Positions 1 to 14,800 are shown, counted from the stretch's first letter. The stretch is DNA of 64,000 nucleotides from Rotaria sordida (GCA_905250125.1 CAJNOL010000084.1:38086-102085); one strand, 5' to 3'. The notes: generated by a model not told the origin, from the sequence alone. Numbers and translations are program-made.

Positions 1-3000
1 AAAAATAACAATAAATGTTCCTGCACCGCTCAAAAATGTCACCGGATTATGAAATATAATAATTGATATCCATATTAACAATGCTCGTTTAATAGTATTT
101 GCAACACTAATTAAAAAAGCAAATTAATTATAAGCACAAAAAAAAAAATAAGTAAATTATGTATCTTTTTTTTTCTTACCTATGTGTTATTGGCGATATA
201 TAAGCCATAATAGCAAAAGCAGCTACTGATTGTATATGATAAACAAATCCATTGAAGATATATAAAAAAACTAATGTTTTAGAAGTTAATTTTAATGCTA
301 ATGGAATATTAACATAATAAACAAGTAAAGGTAATTGAAAAATACATGCTAGAAGACTTGCCCAGAATTGTAATTCAGTAGCTGAATAACGATAATGTTC
401 ACCACTAATTAATATTTTTGAATAAACGTTTTGTAAACTAAAATAAAAACATTCTATTAACACAATGATTGTGAAATAAAAAATATGAAACATAAATGAA
501 TTTCTATCATTAATAAAACGAAATATTTAACAAATCGATTAAAGCCAATACTGTATATAGATCAATCGCTTTTAAATTCAGACTCTATGGATAATCTCAG
601 GTCGAAATACTGTCATTCGATTTATTGGTATATACCATACAAGAGGCTAAAATTCTAGTAAAATGCCTATAACTCTGGACAGATGGCTTAATGAGGGACT
701 TTATCCTTTTGAGATTTTTTATATCTTACTGGAATCTATCTTAGACACCGAGTCCAAGTTCTAAAGCGATTAACTAGTTGAAAATGCTCAATCAATATTA
801 TTCGAGAGCTTTTCTTAGTTTACCTATAAACTTATGGTTTTCTCTTTTCGTAGTTTAGAAAAATAAACAATTAAACTTCATTCTCAAGACATTGTTTGTT
901 ACTATTAGAGATGTATGGGATCACGGGAAAGGAAATTTTCCAATATTGAGACTTCGAGAAAAAAGTGGTCTCAATCAGAATTGAAGATTATAGTTAAATA
1001 TTCTACGATTTTAGAGTATCCGCTCTTCCTTTTGTGACCCAATATTGTTTTATTGTTTGTTTGTGACCATTGCACTATCTATTGAGTACAGTTTAATATC
1101 CAAAAATTATCTCTAAGCGTTAAAAAAATTCGAGAAATTAGCGAAAATTAAACATTATTACGCATTGTTCTCAAATTGACTTTTTCTTGAAAAGAAAAGT
1201 GTATAAACATCTCCATTTCTCCAGTCTAGTACATCTGATCAAGCTGAAACTTTTGTCATATATACTAGACACTGTTTGGGATGGGTATCTTTTTTTCGTT
1301 TAAAAAAAATATTGTTCTGGTGATTTTTAATAGTTCTTACAAAAATAAGCTCTATGTAAAGAAACATGCGTTTTTTAGGGTTGGGATTTTTTTATTTGAA
1401 AAACAAAAAGGATACATACTCCAAAGAATGTGTAGTGTCTGGAAAAATATTTTCAGCTTGATCGAACATAGTATATCGGAGAAACGGAAGCGAAAAGTGG
1501 AACCATTGCAATTTTAGTATCTCATAGAAGACAACATCTGGGAATTGTGAGTTTAAGACAACTTTTGCTCTACTCGTCAAGATCTATCTGCTCGAAGAGT
1601 TTCAAATTTTTCTGAATATGATTGAAGCGAAATGAGCCGAAACAGTACTAGTTATCTACTAACGATTGAATCCGTCTGTCCTATAACCTTCGTTTTGAGC
1701 TCATATTTTGCTCAAAGATAGAACTCATAGTATAGATAAAAATCTTGAAAGAATTCGTGTCATTAGGCTTTTTTCTCGAATTATGGCCGTTTTACTGAAC
1801 TTTCAGCCTATTACAAGATATCACGAGAAAAATCGTAACAAGGAGTTTCGATCTAAAATTCTCCCCAACAATAGCTCTTATGGTATCCTGAAAGTTTCAG
1901 CTCAAAGGAATGATTTTTTCTTAAGATATCGTATACCTAAAAACTGGACTATTTTTGAAGCTATTTTGTGCAAGTAACGTTTTTTTTTTTTATAAATGTG
2001 TTATCTCAGAAGGAAAACATCCGCTTGAGCTGATACTTTCAGAATATCATAAGAATCATAAGAGCTTTTGCTAAGAAGAATATCCAGTAGAAACTTCTTG
2101 TTGTGATTTTTCTCTTGATATCCTACAATAGACTGAAAGTTCCGTAAAATAGCCATAACTCGAAAAAAAGGGCCTAATAGCACGAATTCTTTAAGAATTT
2201 TTATCTGCATTATGAATCCTACCTATGGACTCAAGCGGAGATTATCAGTCGGACGGGTTCCCTTATAAATAGAAAAAAAAACGAGTATGGAAAAGTTTTT
2301 TCTAGAGCGGGATCCGATTGGATTTGCCGAGAACATAACTAGGACCAATAACACTTGATTCCATATATCTCTAGTCTAGACATCGGCGTGACCAATATTT
2401 TTTGGTCAAGGTTACGGTCACGGTAGTCACACCAGTCTCTATCGGAACGGCTATTTTCTATTTCTCAAAATAGCATATCCTTCTGCGCCAATAGAAGATC
2501 CCCACTGGAGAAAATATGTGCGAGATCTAAGGGAACCCCCTCAGAAAATCCAAGTTTTCGCAGACAAATCGAAGTCGAGATCTTATCATAGAAAGATGTA
2601 CCGAAGTCTCCTCTTTCAGAATATCTATGACTTATCGCAAAATGAATTGATTTAACAGACTTATCGTCTAAAACTTGGCTTCTACTATCATATTTTTCGA
2701 GAAATTTTTACGGTTTTTTTAGACTGCTTTCTCTTTGAATCAGCATTTCGCAAAGTTCTTTTTTTTATATTAATCACTATGAAACTCTTAACACTTAAGA
2801 TTAAGATTACATATTTATAGCCTGTCCTGAATACTGATATATAATTCATGTGTGTTTCGCAAAAATCGATTTCTAAAACTTATTTAGTCTTTTTCTCAAA
2901 ATCAGTTTTTTGTCGAGCATACCGTTTACGCGGGCATGGGTTTTTTTCATAATGACTCAATAGGGAAGTGATCATTTTTTTATTGCATAGAAGACAGTTA

Positions 3001-5167
3001 GGGCTAGATCCTCACAGAGCCCGATTTTTGAATTTCTCTATTGGTAAAATAAAAAACCTACGTATTTCATTTTTATCAGCGAGTTTTTTGACCATGAATT
3101 CGAGAATTTTTCAGAAAAGATTTTTTAAAGAACAAACAAAGGAAATTTCAAAAATTGGGCTCTGTGAGAATCTAACTCCAAGGGTATTCTGCAACTTAAA
3201 AGCCGCGCCGACATGTTAACTCGTATCCTGACTGCGAAAATCTTGCCTGTGTACAGGATATTTTTGTCTAATAAATTGACTATAACTCGTTAGTCTATTG
3301 AAGATTTGAGGGGAATATTTCATCCATAATCTATCCTAGTCTAGACTAATATGCTTCGAAAATTTGATTGAAATCGGACGAAAAATAACAAAGTTGGTTT
3401 CTGAGGGGGCTCCTTAATATAAGACCTCATTCAATTGATTAATTTTTCGAAAAATGACAACTTCATTTACTGAGTTTACACCGTAATATGCTTAGTTTTC
3501 AGAATTTTGAGCTAAAAACCTTAACTGAGTGTTTTCAACATTTTATTTGGACTTTCAAAATCCTAGAAATTCCTTCTCAAAGCCTCAAAATCGCTTTGCC
3601 TTTCTGAAGAACCTTTTTAGTTAAAAACTGTAAAAACAAAAGAGACACAATAGAAGATCCTCTAAAAAACTTTTGCGGTTGGACACAATAGAAAACATTG
3701 GGTCTTCTCGTGTAGAAGAGCGAGAGGTAATATAACAGATAAACGAGCAAGATTAGGTATGAAAAAAATTGATCGATTTATATTTTTGAGAAAAAGTCTT
3801 AAAGTTCTTGAAATTTTATTTGACCAAAGTCTGCATAGAAATGAGCGAAATCAGAACAAATAGAAAAATGATCAATCATCAAGTAGGTCATCTGATACAA
3901 GTTAAAAGAGTCAACAATATATGAAAATGACATTATTTTTGTTCAAGAAGACGATAATATTTTTTAATGGTACATTTTTTTCTAAAGTATTTCTATGCAA
4001 ATTGTTTAAAGTATATTAATATTGGGTATATTTTTTCTGGTATTGTGATTGCATTGATTCTATTTCTTCGTTTTGAGTTATCTCAATTAGAAAAGGATAT
4101 TGATACATATTAAAAGAATACTAAATATAATATTTAATTCTCTGACGAAGTTTGAAAATAGTTGTCATAGAGCTATACTGAAAATATATGGTGACTGGCC
4201 GTGACCAGGTTTTGATCACGGTCACGACCTTTTTTCAAAAAAAGGTCACGATCGTGATTCACGGCGATCACGTCGATGTCTACTCCAGTCACAATCTATA
4301 ATAAATTACGTCTGCAGTGTCTATTACAATTTATGAGAGAAAGATCTCATAATCTGGCCTTATATTTCAACATTTCTTGTTTTTAATTTATATTTCATAA
4401 AATTCAAAAATAAAATCTTACCAATCAAATATATTTGTGCCTAATGCACATAAAAATCCAAATAAATTAAAACTTAATTCAAATGAACTACATAAACAAA
4501 GACCAAGTGTTATTGGTACCATTGAAAATTTTGTCCAATTACCTAAAATAAAAAATATTTTACATTTTATATTTAATAAATATTGAAACAAAAAAAGTAT
4601 TCTTTACTTGTTTTTTCTCCAAGTATAATTCGACTTATAATAACAGTAAATAATGGTGAAGATGATTTGATTGTTGCTACAAATGATACAGCTATATATT
4701 TCAATGCAACTAAACCTAACATAACAGTCACAGAACGAAATGCACCAATAAACATCATATCACGAAATATATTTTTCATAATAATTGGATTTTTATCTAA
4801 TTGATTATGAAATTTATTTATAAATTGTATTTGAATATAACCACTTATTACAGATATAACAAGTTGATTTGCACCTTTATTCAAAAATAAACAAATAAAC
4901 AAATAAAAGAAATTTTAATTAAAAGAAAAAAAAATAATATTTTTATTTTTCTATTTCAATACCTAATGAAAAAGCATCACCATCTAAATGACTTAATATA
5001 TATTTATTTGAAAATATTGTTGCAGCTGATGAAATATACCAAACAATAAGTAATATTATTGCCATTGAATGATATAAACCACGTGGAACTTCAAGTACAA
5101 ATCGTTCTGGTGAAAGTAAAACATTTGCTCGATTTGGGACAACTTCAGATAAACTTGTTAATGACAT
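1..5167 (-). CDS. SLC35E2: SLC35E2-like nucleotide-sugar/triose-phosphate-type transporter (3' end outside window)
   Basis: Multi-pass drug/metabolite-superfamily carrier expected in Golgi or ER membranes; the substrate is not settled for this subfamily. Five exons can be read: 5167-4963, 4874-4608, 4542-4422, 437-180 and 106-1, all with GT..AG boundaries and consistent phase. Diagnostic stretches recognised against vertebrate SLC35E2 are FSNKYILSHLDG near the N-terminus, AVSFVATIKSSSPLFTVI, the NIFDCLQNVYSK junction across exons 3/4, YRYSATELQFW and SVANTIKRALLIW in the last visible exon. The C-terminus lies left of the window. The ATG at 5167 is preceded by TCTAAG-AA, which looks like a splice acceptor. 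Oddity: the intron 438-4421 is about 4 kb while the other introns are about 65-90 bp; it is filled with repeats. Family call is firm; orthology to E2 rather than a sister E-subfamily member is likely. Confidence 0.88.
438..4421. repeat. Repeat-filled 4-kb intron of the SLC35E2-like gene
   Basis: Noncoding on both strands as far as can be read; short ORFs inside have no recognisable similarity. It contains an imperfect foldback around 1655-2265. It also holds GTGACCGTGAC-type blocks at 2376-2433 and 4190-4290, where 4205-4260 folds on itself. The segment at about 3400-3720 resembles 43350-43570 in another gene's intron. It looks like nested insertions of non-autonomous elements in an originally tiny intron. 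Confidence 0.65.
1655..2265. mobile_element. Foldback (long inverted repeat) element
   Basis: The left arm (about 1655-1950) and right arm (about 2000-2265) are diverged reverse complements. Translating the left arm forward and the right arm in reverse gives similar peptides (for example both read LKVSAQ and a KNRNK/KNHNK-like block), which is a by-product of the inverted repeat and not coding evidence. The right end reads GGGTTCCCTTATAA, resembling the ACAAGGGAAC ends of the copies at 15111, 53070 and 58030. No transposase is present. Confidence 0.6.
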
Positions 5168-7121
5168 TTCTTAGATTAATTTAATAGGAAAAACTATATT
5201 CATATTTCATTAAGTGTTTACAGGAAAAATTAAAGAATTTTTATCAAAAATTGATACAAAACCGAAGATTATGAATACAAACAGTGTTTATTTAATATTG
5301 ATTTGTAGTCTATACCAAATGTAATATGAATATATTGTTTCGCATTCTAAAGACCACCTTTGGTTTGTTGTTTTTTCTATGCTATTACCACGATTATTTA
5401 TTTGTTAGATAATCACCAATCATATTCGTGCCGCTCTTTTCTATGTAGATAGCTATTTTAAATATAATTCATATGAATTTTTCGTGAGTATTGTTAGATT
5501 TTATTCAATGACAGTCTTGTACAAAAATTACTCATTGCTAACAAAAAAAAACAAGTACATGATTATAGCTTTCAGAATTATCTTATTTTAATGCAGATGT
5601 TCACTGTTCTTCTTTGTGAAATTCACCTATATTTTCGAATATAAGTTTAAATCGAGCTTTGTAAGACTCTTTCCTTAGGCCTTAGTAGCGCTGAAGGCGA
5701 GAGGAGAAAAGTCAGAGATCATTGGATATGTTTTCCTAGCAATGAGAAAAGGCGCATGAGTCATAGCAGTGTTAAAGACCATTCTGAAACTTTTTAGAAT
5801 CCTCTACAGCACTCTGTAAACCTAAGATTCCTACCATAGATTCTAACTAGTCTAACTATTGTGGATTTTGATATTTAATGCAGCAAAACGATCTTATCGT
5901 AGGTATAAATCAATAGGACGGTGATTTTTATTAGTCTAGCAGAATCAGAATAGAACGGACATAGAAAAGTATGAACTTTGGCGGTTGAACCGACAAAACG
6001 AAAAATAAAAATATATTTGCCATGTCCTAAGATATTTATCATGTATATTACCATTAGCAGAAAAAAAGTTATGTATTAGAGATGTATCTGGTAATACATA
6101 TAAGATGTTTTTAACATAACGATATTAAATGAATCAAGTAAATTAGAAGAATAGTAATTCTAAATGCAAACATTTTCGAAATGATAAAATTTGAGAGCGC
6201 ACATATTAAATATAAAAATTCTTATAATTTTGATTTATTCATTGAATTGAATTTTTTTTTTTAAATTAATTATTTTAACTCATCTGACAATATACCATAT
6301 ATTTATAACAATCAGAGTCACCTCAGCAAGTTTCGCTTTTAATTTGAATTTATGTAGTTAATCATTTATTAAATGATGAGTTCCTAAAAGATTGACATGG
6401 ATAGTTTTAGATAGCGTTACCAAACCATTTAATTTATCCAGAAGAATCCTAATTCTTGATTCTTTTTCCTGATGAAAAAATCTCCTGGTGTCAGGAGTTG
6501 TTTCCAAAGATTTTCTCCTTGTTTCTTCTGTTTTGTTTTCATCTCGACTTTTAGCACTTATCTTCTTAACCGTGAGAGTGTGTCTCATTTACAAAAATTT
6601 GTTTAATTTGCTTTTTCTATACCTATCTCAAATGCCTTTTGTGAATCTATTTTTAGTCACATAAAATTTTTGTGCTATAATAGTTAAAACAAAATAAAAT
6701 ATGATCTTGTTGACGCTAAATTTAAAAAAAATAATAAGTACTTACAGAATCATTATTGGATCTATCAAGAATCTAATGTAGAAACATTAAAGATTTTAGC
6801 TAGAGTTACAGCAACGTAACGAGAATGTGAGAGAAAACGTGCAAACATCATAGAAGTGAAGTGAAATGTGACACAGTATATCAAACCATGCTGTAAATAA
6901 TTAATTTTTTCATTCGTTCGTTGCCTTGTAAAACTAAAAAAAATCACAAACAGAAGATAGGTATAAAACACTCAAGTGAAACGAAAAGGAAAAAACCAAC
7001 TTCGATGACAACAACCATCGAAAACAAATAGAAACATCTAGAAAGAAAAACACGCGACATACTATGTAAATTCAAGTCATTTTATTTTATTTTCTCTCAT
7101 TGATAAAACAACACGCACACC
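5168..7121. other. Intergenic, nothing recognised
   Basis: About 1.95 kb of AT-rich sequence between the SLC35E2-like start and the ADP-ribosyltransferase pseudogene. Only short unsupported ORFs are present (for example 6358-6588 on the minus strand). I see no RNA gene or clear repeat. Confidence 0.5.
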
Positions 7122-8870
7122 ATGGATACAAAAAAATATCGACAGCAACAACAGATGCTTCCACTGCTGGCACGAAAACTGAATATACGAGTCTAAAGCC
7201 ATGATGGCCTCATTGTGCTCGTATGTTTCAGAATTTCATACTGATGTAGCTTAATGCCAATATCGATGATATAAACAACGACAATTACATCGATGCCATC
7301 AACGTGTTAAAAGAAGTGATGAACAGAATATATCTATTCACTAATGTGTACGAATGCATCGATTTGATAACCGATATTCAAGAAAAAAAATAATTTCTAA
7401 TCGTTTCTGGTGCATTGAAGCAAACAACTGTTCATATCTCCCATGACATTCCACAAATCAGTACAATTTATATTTGGAGTGAGAACTATGCTCAGCATGA
7501 CGGTTGGACCAAACAATGGCCACAAACAAACGGCATAGTTACAGATATTGCCTCAATCTGTAAAAAAGTTTAATAAGCCGCATATAGATATGATCAAAAT
7601 TTGGTCGTCATTAGTTTTGTTGCCACTAATAGTGAAAGTCACAGACAAAATCTACATGAATTAGATCAACAGTTTATGTACACACAAATATTAAAAGAAA
7701 TTTTTTTAATCATTGAGTTCCAAAAAAAAAAACGTTTCGATGAATTTATTTCGTATTGTCGTCAACTTTTTGAGGATGGTGCTAACGAACTGAAAACTGT
7801 CGACAAGCTCGAACAAGAATACCATATGCATCTCCCAATTTGGTGATATATCAATCAATGTTTTTCGTTTTCGATGCTCGATCGATCATTACGAATGATG
7901 GAGGTTAATCTCATAATTAGCATGAGATTTTTTTGTTCAAGATCTTCACAGCAATATCGCTGAGCTTCATGCTCAATAGTTCTTTGGATGTTCGTCTTGA
8001 AACTCACTTACTGTTTATCGCAGTCAAAGATTATCACAAACGAATTTTGATAAATTAGTCAAGACACCAGCTATCATTTAACAATTCTTTTTGTCGAGAA
8101 GTATCTCTTGCTTTTGCTCACGGTATGATCACAATCTGATAGGTGTTCTCTTTGAAAAACCTACCAATCCATCAATATCGACTACTGCTTTCGTAAACAT
8201 CGATGACGTCAGTTATTTCAAAGGAGAAGAGGAAATTCTTTTCTCTATGGATTCTATCGTTTGCATTAGACTAACGAAACCAATCGATGAAGATAATCAT
8301 CTTTGCCAAGTCGATTTAACGTTGACCAGTGACAACGATGGAAAACTCTATGCATCTACTGAACAGATGCGCTCGCTAATTAAACTTGCGCAGTTCAACA
8401 AACCCAAAGACGTGCATGAAATCTTGCTTAATCAAACAATGACTGATCAGGAAAAAGCATCAATCTACCTTTTGCTCGGTGTCGTCAAAGAGAACCAAAG
8501 TGACTACTCAAATGCCATTGCCTGTTATAAACAATCGATTGAAATCAAACAGAAAATTCGCTCACCAGTGAATTCCACTTTGGCTGCTTCTTACAGTGAT
8601 ATTTGTTCTGCCCATGACGAGATGGGTCACTATTCGAATGTACAATTCATCACATCAAAAAGCACTGGAAATTCACCAAAAAACTCTTCCTCTAAATCAT
8701 CCTGATTTGACTACTTGTTACGGCAACATTGATTCGTTGTATAGCAACATGCGTGACTATTCGAATGCACTTTAACTCTTTGAAGATGCATTGAGTATTT
8801 TGCATCGTTCAGTTCCTGAAAATCTTCCTCATCTTGTATTACTATGCTTCAAAATCTCGAATATGTGAAA
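7122..8870 (+). pseudogene. Decayed ADP-ribosyltransferase-TPR (kinesin-light-chain-like repeat) gene
   Basis: Begins with an ATG at 7122 but is broken by several stops and frameshifts. Recognisable pieces in order are: a Rossmann-like N-terminal part including a DANI/NANIDDIN-type segment (around 7250-7560); a linker with LHELDQQFMYTQ and YCRQLFEDG (7600-7846); an ART part with NIDDVSYFKGEEEILF, containing the ExE-type glutamates typical of arginine-specific mono-ADP-ribosyltransferases (8091-8340); then TPR units beginning DYSNAIACYKQSIEIK (8500-8560). A second TPR continues after a frameshift at about 8650-8850 (DYSNAL, ILHRSVPENLPHL). The longest intact piece is 204 aa (8091-8705). Genes of this architecture form large families in bdelloid rotifers. 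This copy cannot make a full-length protein. Confidence 0.75.
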
Positions 8871-11800
8871 AAGAGAATATATTACTTCTTTTTGTTTTAT
8901 TCGAAGGAATAGATGTAATGAAGAGAAGAGTATTTTCCTTTTGCTCTTATTTGAAGAGATATGCGCAAGCGCAAACAGAGAAACTCTGTCTTATTGAAAA
9001 TACAATGGGATGATGCCTACTGATAAAGTAACCAATACATGTTTAGATGACGAACACCTATTGTCATAAAAAGAGTTTTACGGTATAGTTTGTGTTTTAA
9101 TAAGGAGAGTTTCTCTGTATTGAATTCTAGAGTCATTTGATAGGCTAAAAAGAAGGAGGAAAGAAAATTGTCTGATTCATGCAATACATTATTCTTTCTG
9201 TATCAAGACAACAATAATTCAATGCATGTAGAAAAGAAAAAATGAAGAGAACATAGATCAATAGAATGATTTATTTTTACCTGTAGTTGAAAAACTGTGA
9301 CATTTTCAACAGAAAGGGTAATTTAACTATACCTAGAAATAATTCATGCAATTGACTATAGAGAACAATCATGGTTGGCTACATAGAAAATGATGACTTT
9401 ATGTACGATTAGAGATGACATTTTTTGGAAGAGCAATTCATAGTTGACCGATTTATTTATTCAAATATAGACGAATATGCCTATCAGTTAATTAATGTGA
9501 GAGAAAAGAAAAAAAAATAATTAAAGGGTAAAAAAAGATCAAATCTTAATCCGCTGGTGGTGTTGACATGAAATGAGAAATGAACGGACGAAGCATGTCA
9601 CTATGGTCTTTCTAAAAGGTTTCTATTTGATTATTGTGTGTCGTTCGTTTGAATAGCATTTGTTTGAGAAATAAAATAAAATAAATTCGAATTCGAAAGT
9701 TGATATATAAATCTATTCAACAATGATCATTGTTGAGAAAAAGTGTAAAAGATAACCATATTGATTTGTTTTTGTTTTTCATGATCAAAATCTTAAGAGT
9801 TCAAAATTGTCTTTCGATTTCTTCTTTTGTCTTTGAAATTAGTTTTTTAAACGGTAGTGAAATTTCATAGTTTTTCTCCTTATCTTTGCACTACTTTCAG
9901 AAAAGTTTAAAAATGACTTTTTATTTTCTATTAGAACTTTGATACTCTTTACAAACAATATTTCCAATAGATTATCATTTTGAATCTTTATTTTCTGATT
10001 TATCTTTTTCTCATATCAATTCATCATCAGTCTTTGATTTATTCCATAAAATAATTGTCTACAAGAAAAATTAACAAGGAACATTAATACAAAAAAGAAG
10101 GCAAAACACACTTTTGTACGAGTACACAACATTACAAAAAATAATCATTTGCCTATGACCAACAAAAAAGCAAGCGAAAATGATTTGTTAATATAATATG
10201 TCGATATGACACAAGTATCTATTTTCTTTTTAATAAATATTTTAAACATTAATCTAACCATTCATCATTAAATATTATTAAGTCACTGTTTAATTTTCAT
10301 TTAATACTCGTATAACAATTTTTACATGTCATTATTCATATGATTAATATTACCAGTTTTTAATCAATTGTCTTCAACTATCAGTTAATGGTTCATTATC
10401 AACTAAATCACAAATATCTAATTAAGTAATAAAATTAGGAAAGTCAATTAAGAAGCATTTGATCTCTCTACATTCATGACTCAGAATTGGTTCTTCATTA
10501 AATTCATTTATTGTAATGAATATTATACAAATTCTAGCATGATATAATCTGAATGATGTTTCATTAAGATTTGCTTTTTTGATCTTGAATAGTTTGCTAA
10601 ATCATATATAATTCTATTCTTAATTTCTTTTCACATCAAATATAGATATTTGAATATAAGATCATAAAAGATTGTTGCGTGATCATTTTGCATACGAAGC
10701 AGATTTTTATGAGTTTTCATATATTTTAATTGTACAAATAAATCAAGACTATTTTCATGACAGAATAATATTCATCTAATTAAATAGTAAATAAAGTCTT
10801 TTTATAGATTTCATTTTATCATCAAGAAATAGATCGTCCAGCTATTTAGTTATTGAATTATATTCAACTAAATGAATTCAATACTAGAAAAATAAAAGAA
10901 TATTCTATAATTAGCTCAACAAAGACTATAATCTTGTCATCTTTAAAAATATAATTTCATACAACAATTTTTATATTAAAACCGTATTCAATTCTTAAGA
11001 TCAATAGATTTTAAAAAAAGTCTGTTACTAATAATTTGACCAATATTAAGAGATTTGTGACGAATGCATTTGTTTTTCAATTAAACTTGATTCATCAGCA
11101 GTATCAAATACTGATACAGTGTTATTCGTCAAGCTAAGTATACAAAAAAAATTGATTAGAACCAGTACAAATTTTATTTGTTGGTTAATCAACAACATGT
11201 TTGAATAATTACATCTTCTTTCAGTATAACGATGATAAACATTTGAGTGACCTTTTGGAATTAATTGAAACCAACATTTATGAGAAAAATCAAGTTCATT
11301 AAGAATATACCGGTAAATTGCGTGACTAGTTTATGCAGACCTTTGTGAGTTTTTTTTTCCTTCTCTTTTTTCTAGGTATAGGCATTAAAAACTGTCATTT
11401 TTTGTTACGATGGTCTCAAGATGAAATAGTCAGAAACTACTCATTCAAAAGCGACAATAAAATCTGATGATCGAATCGATAACATTCATTTTCTGATCTT
11501 TACTATGACATTCATTATCTTACAGAAAGTAACGCAAAAAGGCAAGTTTTTGTGGATTTTGTTTTTTTTTTGCAAGCTTCGAAACTTTTCGCTTATAGCT
11601 ACGACAGATGTGAATATAGCTGATGATCGATAGTGAATCAAAGCGAAAATCAAGCAATTTATTGATAGTATTCATTAAAATTATGTTTATATCTGTTAAT
11701 AGAGTTGACTTAGTGATGAATTTCGCAATGGCTACTTCGCAGTTTCTTTCTAACTTTTGATCATCTGATTAGTCGAAATGTAACTCTTCCGATTTGCAAC

Positions 11801-14800
11801 GACAGAAAAAGAAGTCGTAATTTCAGTATAGCATGAATATCTTCTGTAGAAAATTGTATCATATTCTCAATCGTCCAAACGATTATTCTTTTTTTTTTTA
11901 GAAAATATCGATTTATCCGTCAATCAACATTGGAAACCGCGCACTGCATTTTGCAGTCGAATGAAACGCGAATGCCATCTAGTTATTTTTATATTACTAT
12001 ATAAAATATGAACTATCGATTCAGATCTGAGCAAAATATTCGAAGTACTCGTATTCAAGTAGCAAATACTCTAAAAGATGCAGGCGGATAAGATCGTTTG
12101 TCTGCTTTCAAAATATTTCAGTTTTTTCCTTGAAATCAATTCAGTGACGACTCCTAATATCATTGTAATGTTTTATTTCATGATGTCTCTCAATCAAGTT
12201 TTCAAATCACACTTGTATTCCTAGAAAGATAGCTAAGTTTTTGTTAACATCGTAGAGAACTACAAGTATGATTCGAAAAAATTGATCGAGAAGCACTGCG
12301 TAATAAATCTTTGCAATGTTATCGGATGTCGTCACTGGATTGATTTCAACATATAAAACATGAAAGATTTTGAGAGCAGGCAAACGGCTTTTATCCACTT
12401 TTGTCATTTTAGATAAAATGTGCTGTATTAAAGTGGTACTTATTTCTTTCCTTCGAAGATGAAGTAAATAGCTAATTTTTTTCTATCTTCAATCTTATGT
12501 AAAAGTCCATTCATTTATATTCAACAATCGTACTGTAACAGCGTTATACACATGTTTCAAAGTAATCTTACTCGAAATTCTCATTCTTGAGTGCGAGTTT
12601 CACTGCACTTATAGTCGAGAAAGTTTATACTTGCTCAACTCTATATTGATTACAATAAAATAAGATTCTAAGTATTCTGAAATAAATGTACAAACTATCT
12701 TTATTTCTGATTCAATATATACATGAAATCTATTCTGCATGTTTTCACTCATATCTTAGCTTCAATTTTTGTTACATATATAATTTTGTATGTGCGATGT
12801 TATCTTTCTGTGTAATAATATGTAATAAAAAAAGAAACGTCGATATAAAAACATTAAGAAAATTAGATACTATTAGTTTTTGAGTATAATTCACCGTTTT
12901 AAATGAGAAAAATGATATTCTATATTTTATCTGATTTTATTTTATTTTACGTCAAAAATTAGAGATCTTATTAGGTTGCATGCGTATAATGTCCTTAGAA
13001 AAGAGCCAGGCTAGTCGTAAGACACTATGTACGTGTTCAAGGAACGCTTACCATTCATCTGAAAACTCAAGATAACAAAACATGAAGAATAACTAGCATT
13101 ATTAACAGTTCATTAAAGATTTCTAGGGATTCTAGGAGATAGTGAGTAGAAAAAAAATTTAATTGGAAGTAAATATATGTAGTACTTTTTCTTGAGTATT
13201 TCTTTCATATCAACAATAGCTGATGGAGATTGATTAGTCTTATTAGTATACTATATTGACGAAAGAACTTTTTTTTTTAACTGATATCTTTGCATTTGAT
13301 GTCATAGTTTGCTAAGGATTCAAATCAAACAAAAAAAAAAATTGTTGATAATATACAATTATTTTCATTATATAAAAAAAAAGATTATATCATTCGAGAT
13401 ATTCTATCCTAAATGTCGCTCGAGAAATTGTAATTTACCAGAAATTATCATAATGTCAACAAAATCAAATTATCAATCTCGAAATATCTATAAAAGATGA
13501 ATTTGCAAAGAATTTTCTTGTGTGATTCGAAACATTTCTTATTTAAAATACAGTAAGAATATAGTAAATATCAATAATGAATAATAAATTTGTACATGTC
13601 TTTCTGAAATCAAACAACAAAAGAAATAATTTCCTTGAGAAAAATTTTTTTATGAAGGTAAAACATGATTGTTTTGAGTTTGATTGGGTTGACTTGAGTC
13701 TGGATCGAATGGAAAAATATCTTTTGATTGTTTTGAGCCCGGAGACGGCAATGAGTTCAAATCAATTAAGAAAAAATATATCTTATGCAGACAAGTAAAA
13801 CTTAATTAAAAAGGTATATGATATTTGTCTCACCTATACATCTCATATTCTATGACAGTGCTCTCATATTTTTGTAGGTGAGGGGCGGATGTCTTCTTTC
13901 TAGTGCCATTGACTTTGACATGCCTATGTTCATCCATTCTCAAGACAAAAAATTACTTGTTCAATTTAATCAAATTTGAAAGCTGTAGTGAGATAGTGTG
14001 TCTTAATTGAATTCGACTCATTTCTGCCTTCGAGCTTAGTAAAAAGGTCCTTGTTCAAATGATTTCATCACTATGAGTTTATTTTTCAGTCATACATGTA
14101 TCTTTGTTCTATTATTACTACTAGGTTATTTTTGTATATGAAATGAGCATAACCTTGTTTTCGAGGAGTTTTGATGTATATAGTATAAAATGAATTCATT
14201 TGAATATTGTATCCAATGCAAAATTTGATCATGAAATTCTTCCACGAATTAATCATATTTAAATAAAATTATAGAAGTTATTGTGATTTATAATTTTTTT
14301 TTTTTTGAGATCGCTTTTATACACATTTGAATGATTTCTTTTTCTTTTGTTTACTTTTTTCTTCTTTATTAAAAAAAAGACATTCATTCCTCATTATGAG
14401 ATCTATTCCTTTTTAGATTTTCGTATTTATCGCTATTTAGTTTATCATACGGCTTTATTATATGTATTTCTATTTACTTATGTCCGTGCATTGAAAATCG
14501 TCAAAGAATATTAAAAATGATGATGAAAATTGAAATAAAGTAAGAATAAAGCTAATCTAAAGACTCTTATTTAATGATTCAGAACATTGTTGTCGAAGAA
14601 AATTCATCTTTTGACTTCCAAAACATAAGAATCTTATTTGTAGATCAGGTTTACTCTTTATCGACAAGTTTATACTATAGGAATAGCTCTTTCGAAAAAC
14701 AATTAAGGAAAATTTTCCATATTTACTCCTGTTTCTTTTCTTCGAATAACCTTATTAATAAAATTCATAGGAATTCAATCATTCTAATTAAATCACGTAT

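Noticed and set aside
1708..2210. Two similar peptides on opposite strands, at first suggestive of a gene pair
   Set aside because: The similarity is explained by the inverted repeat; neither has start context, domains or splice structure.
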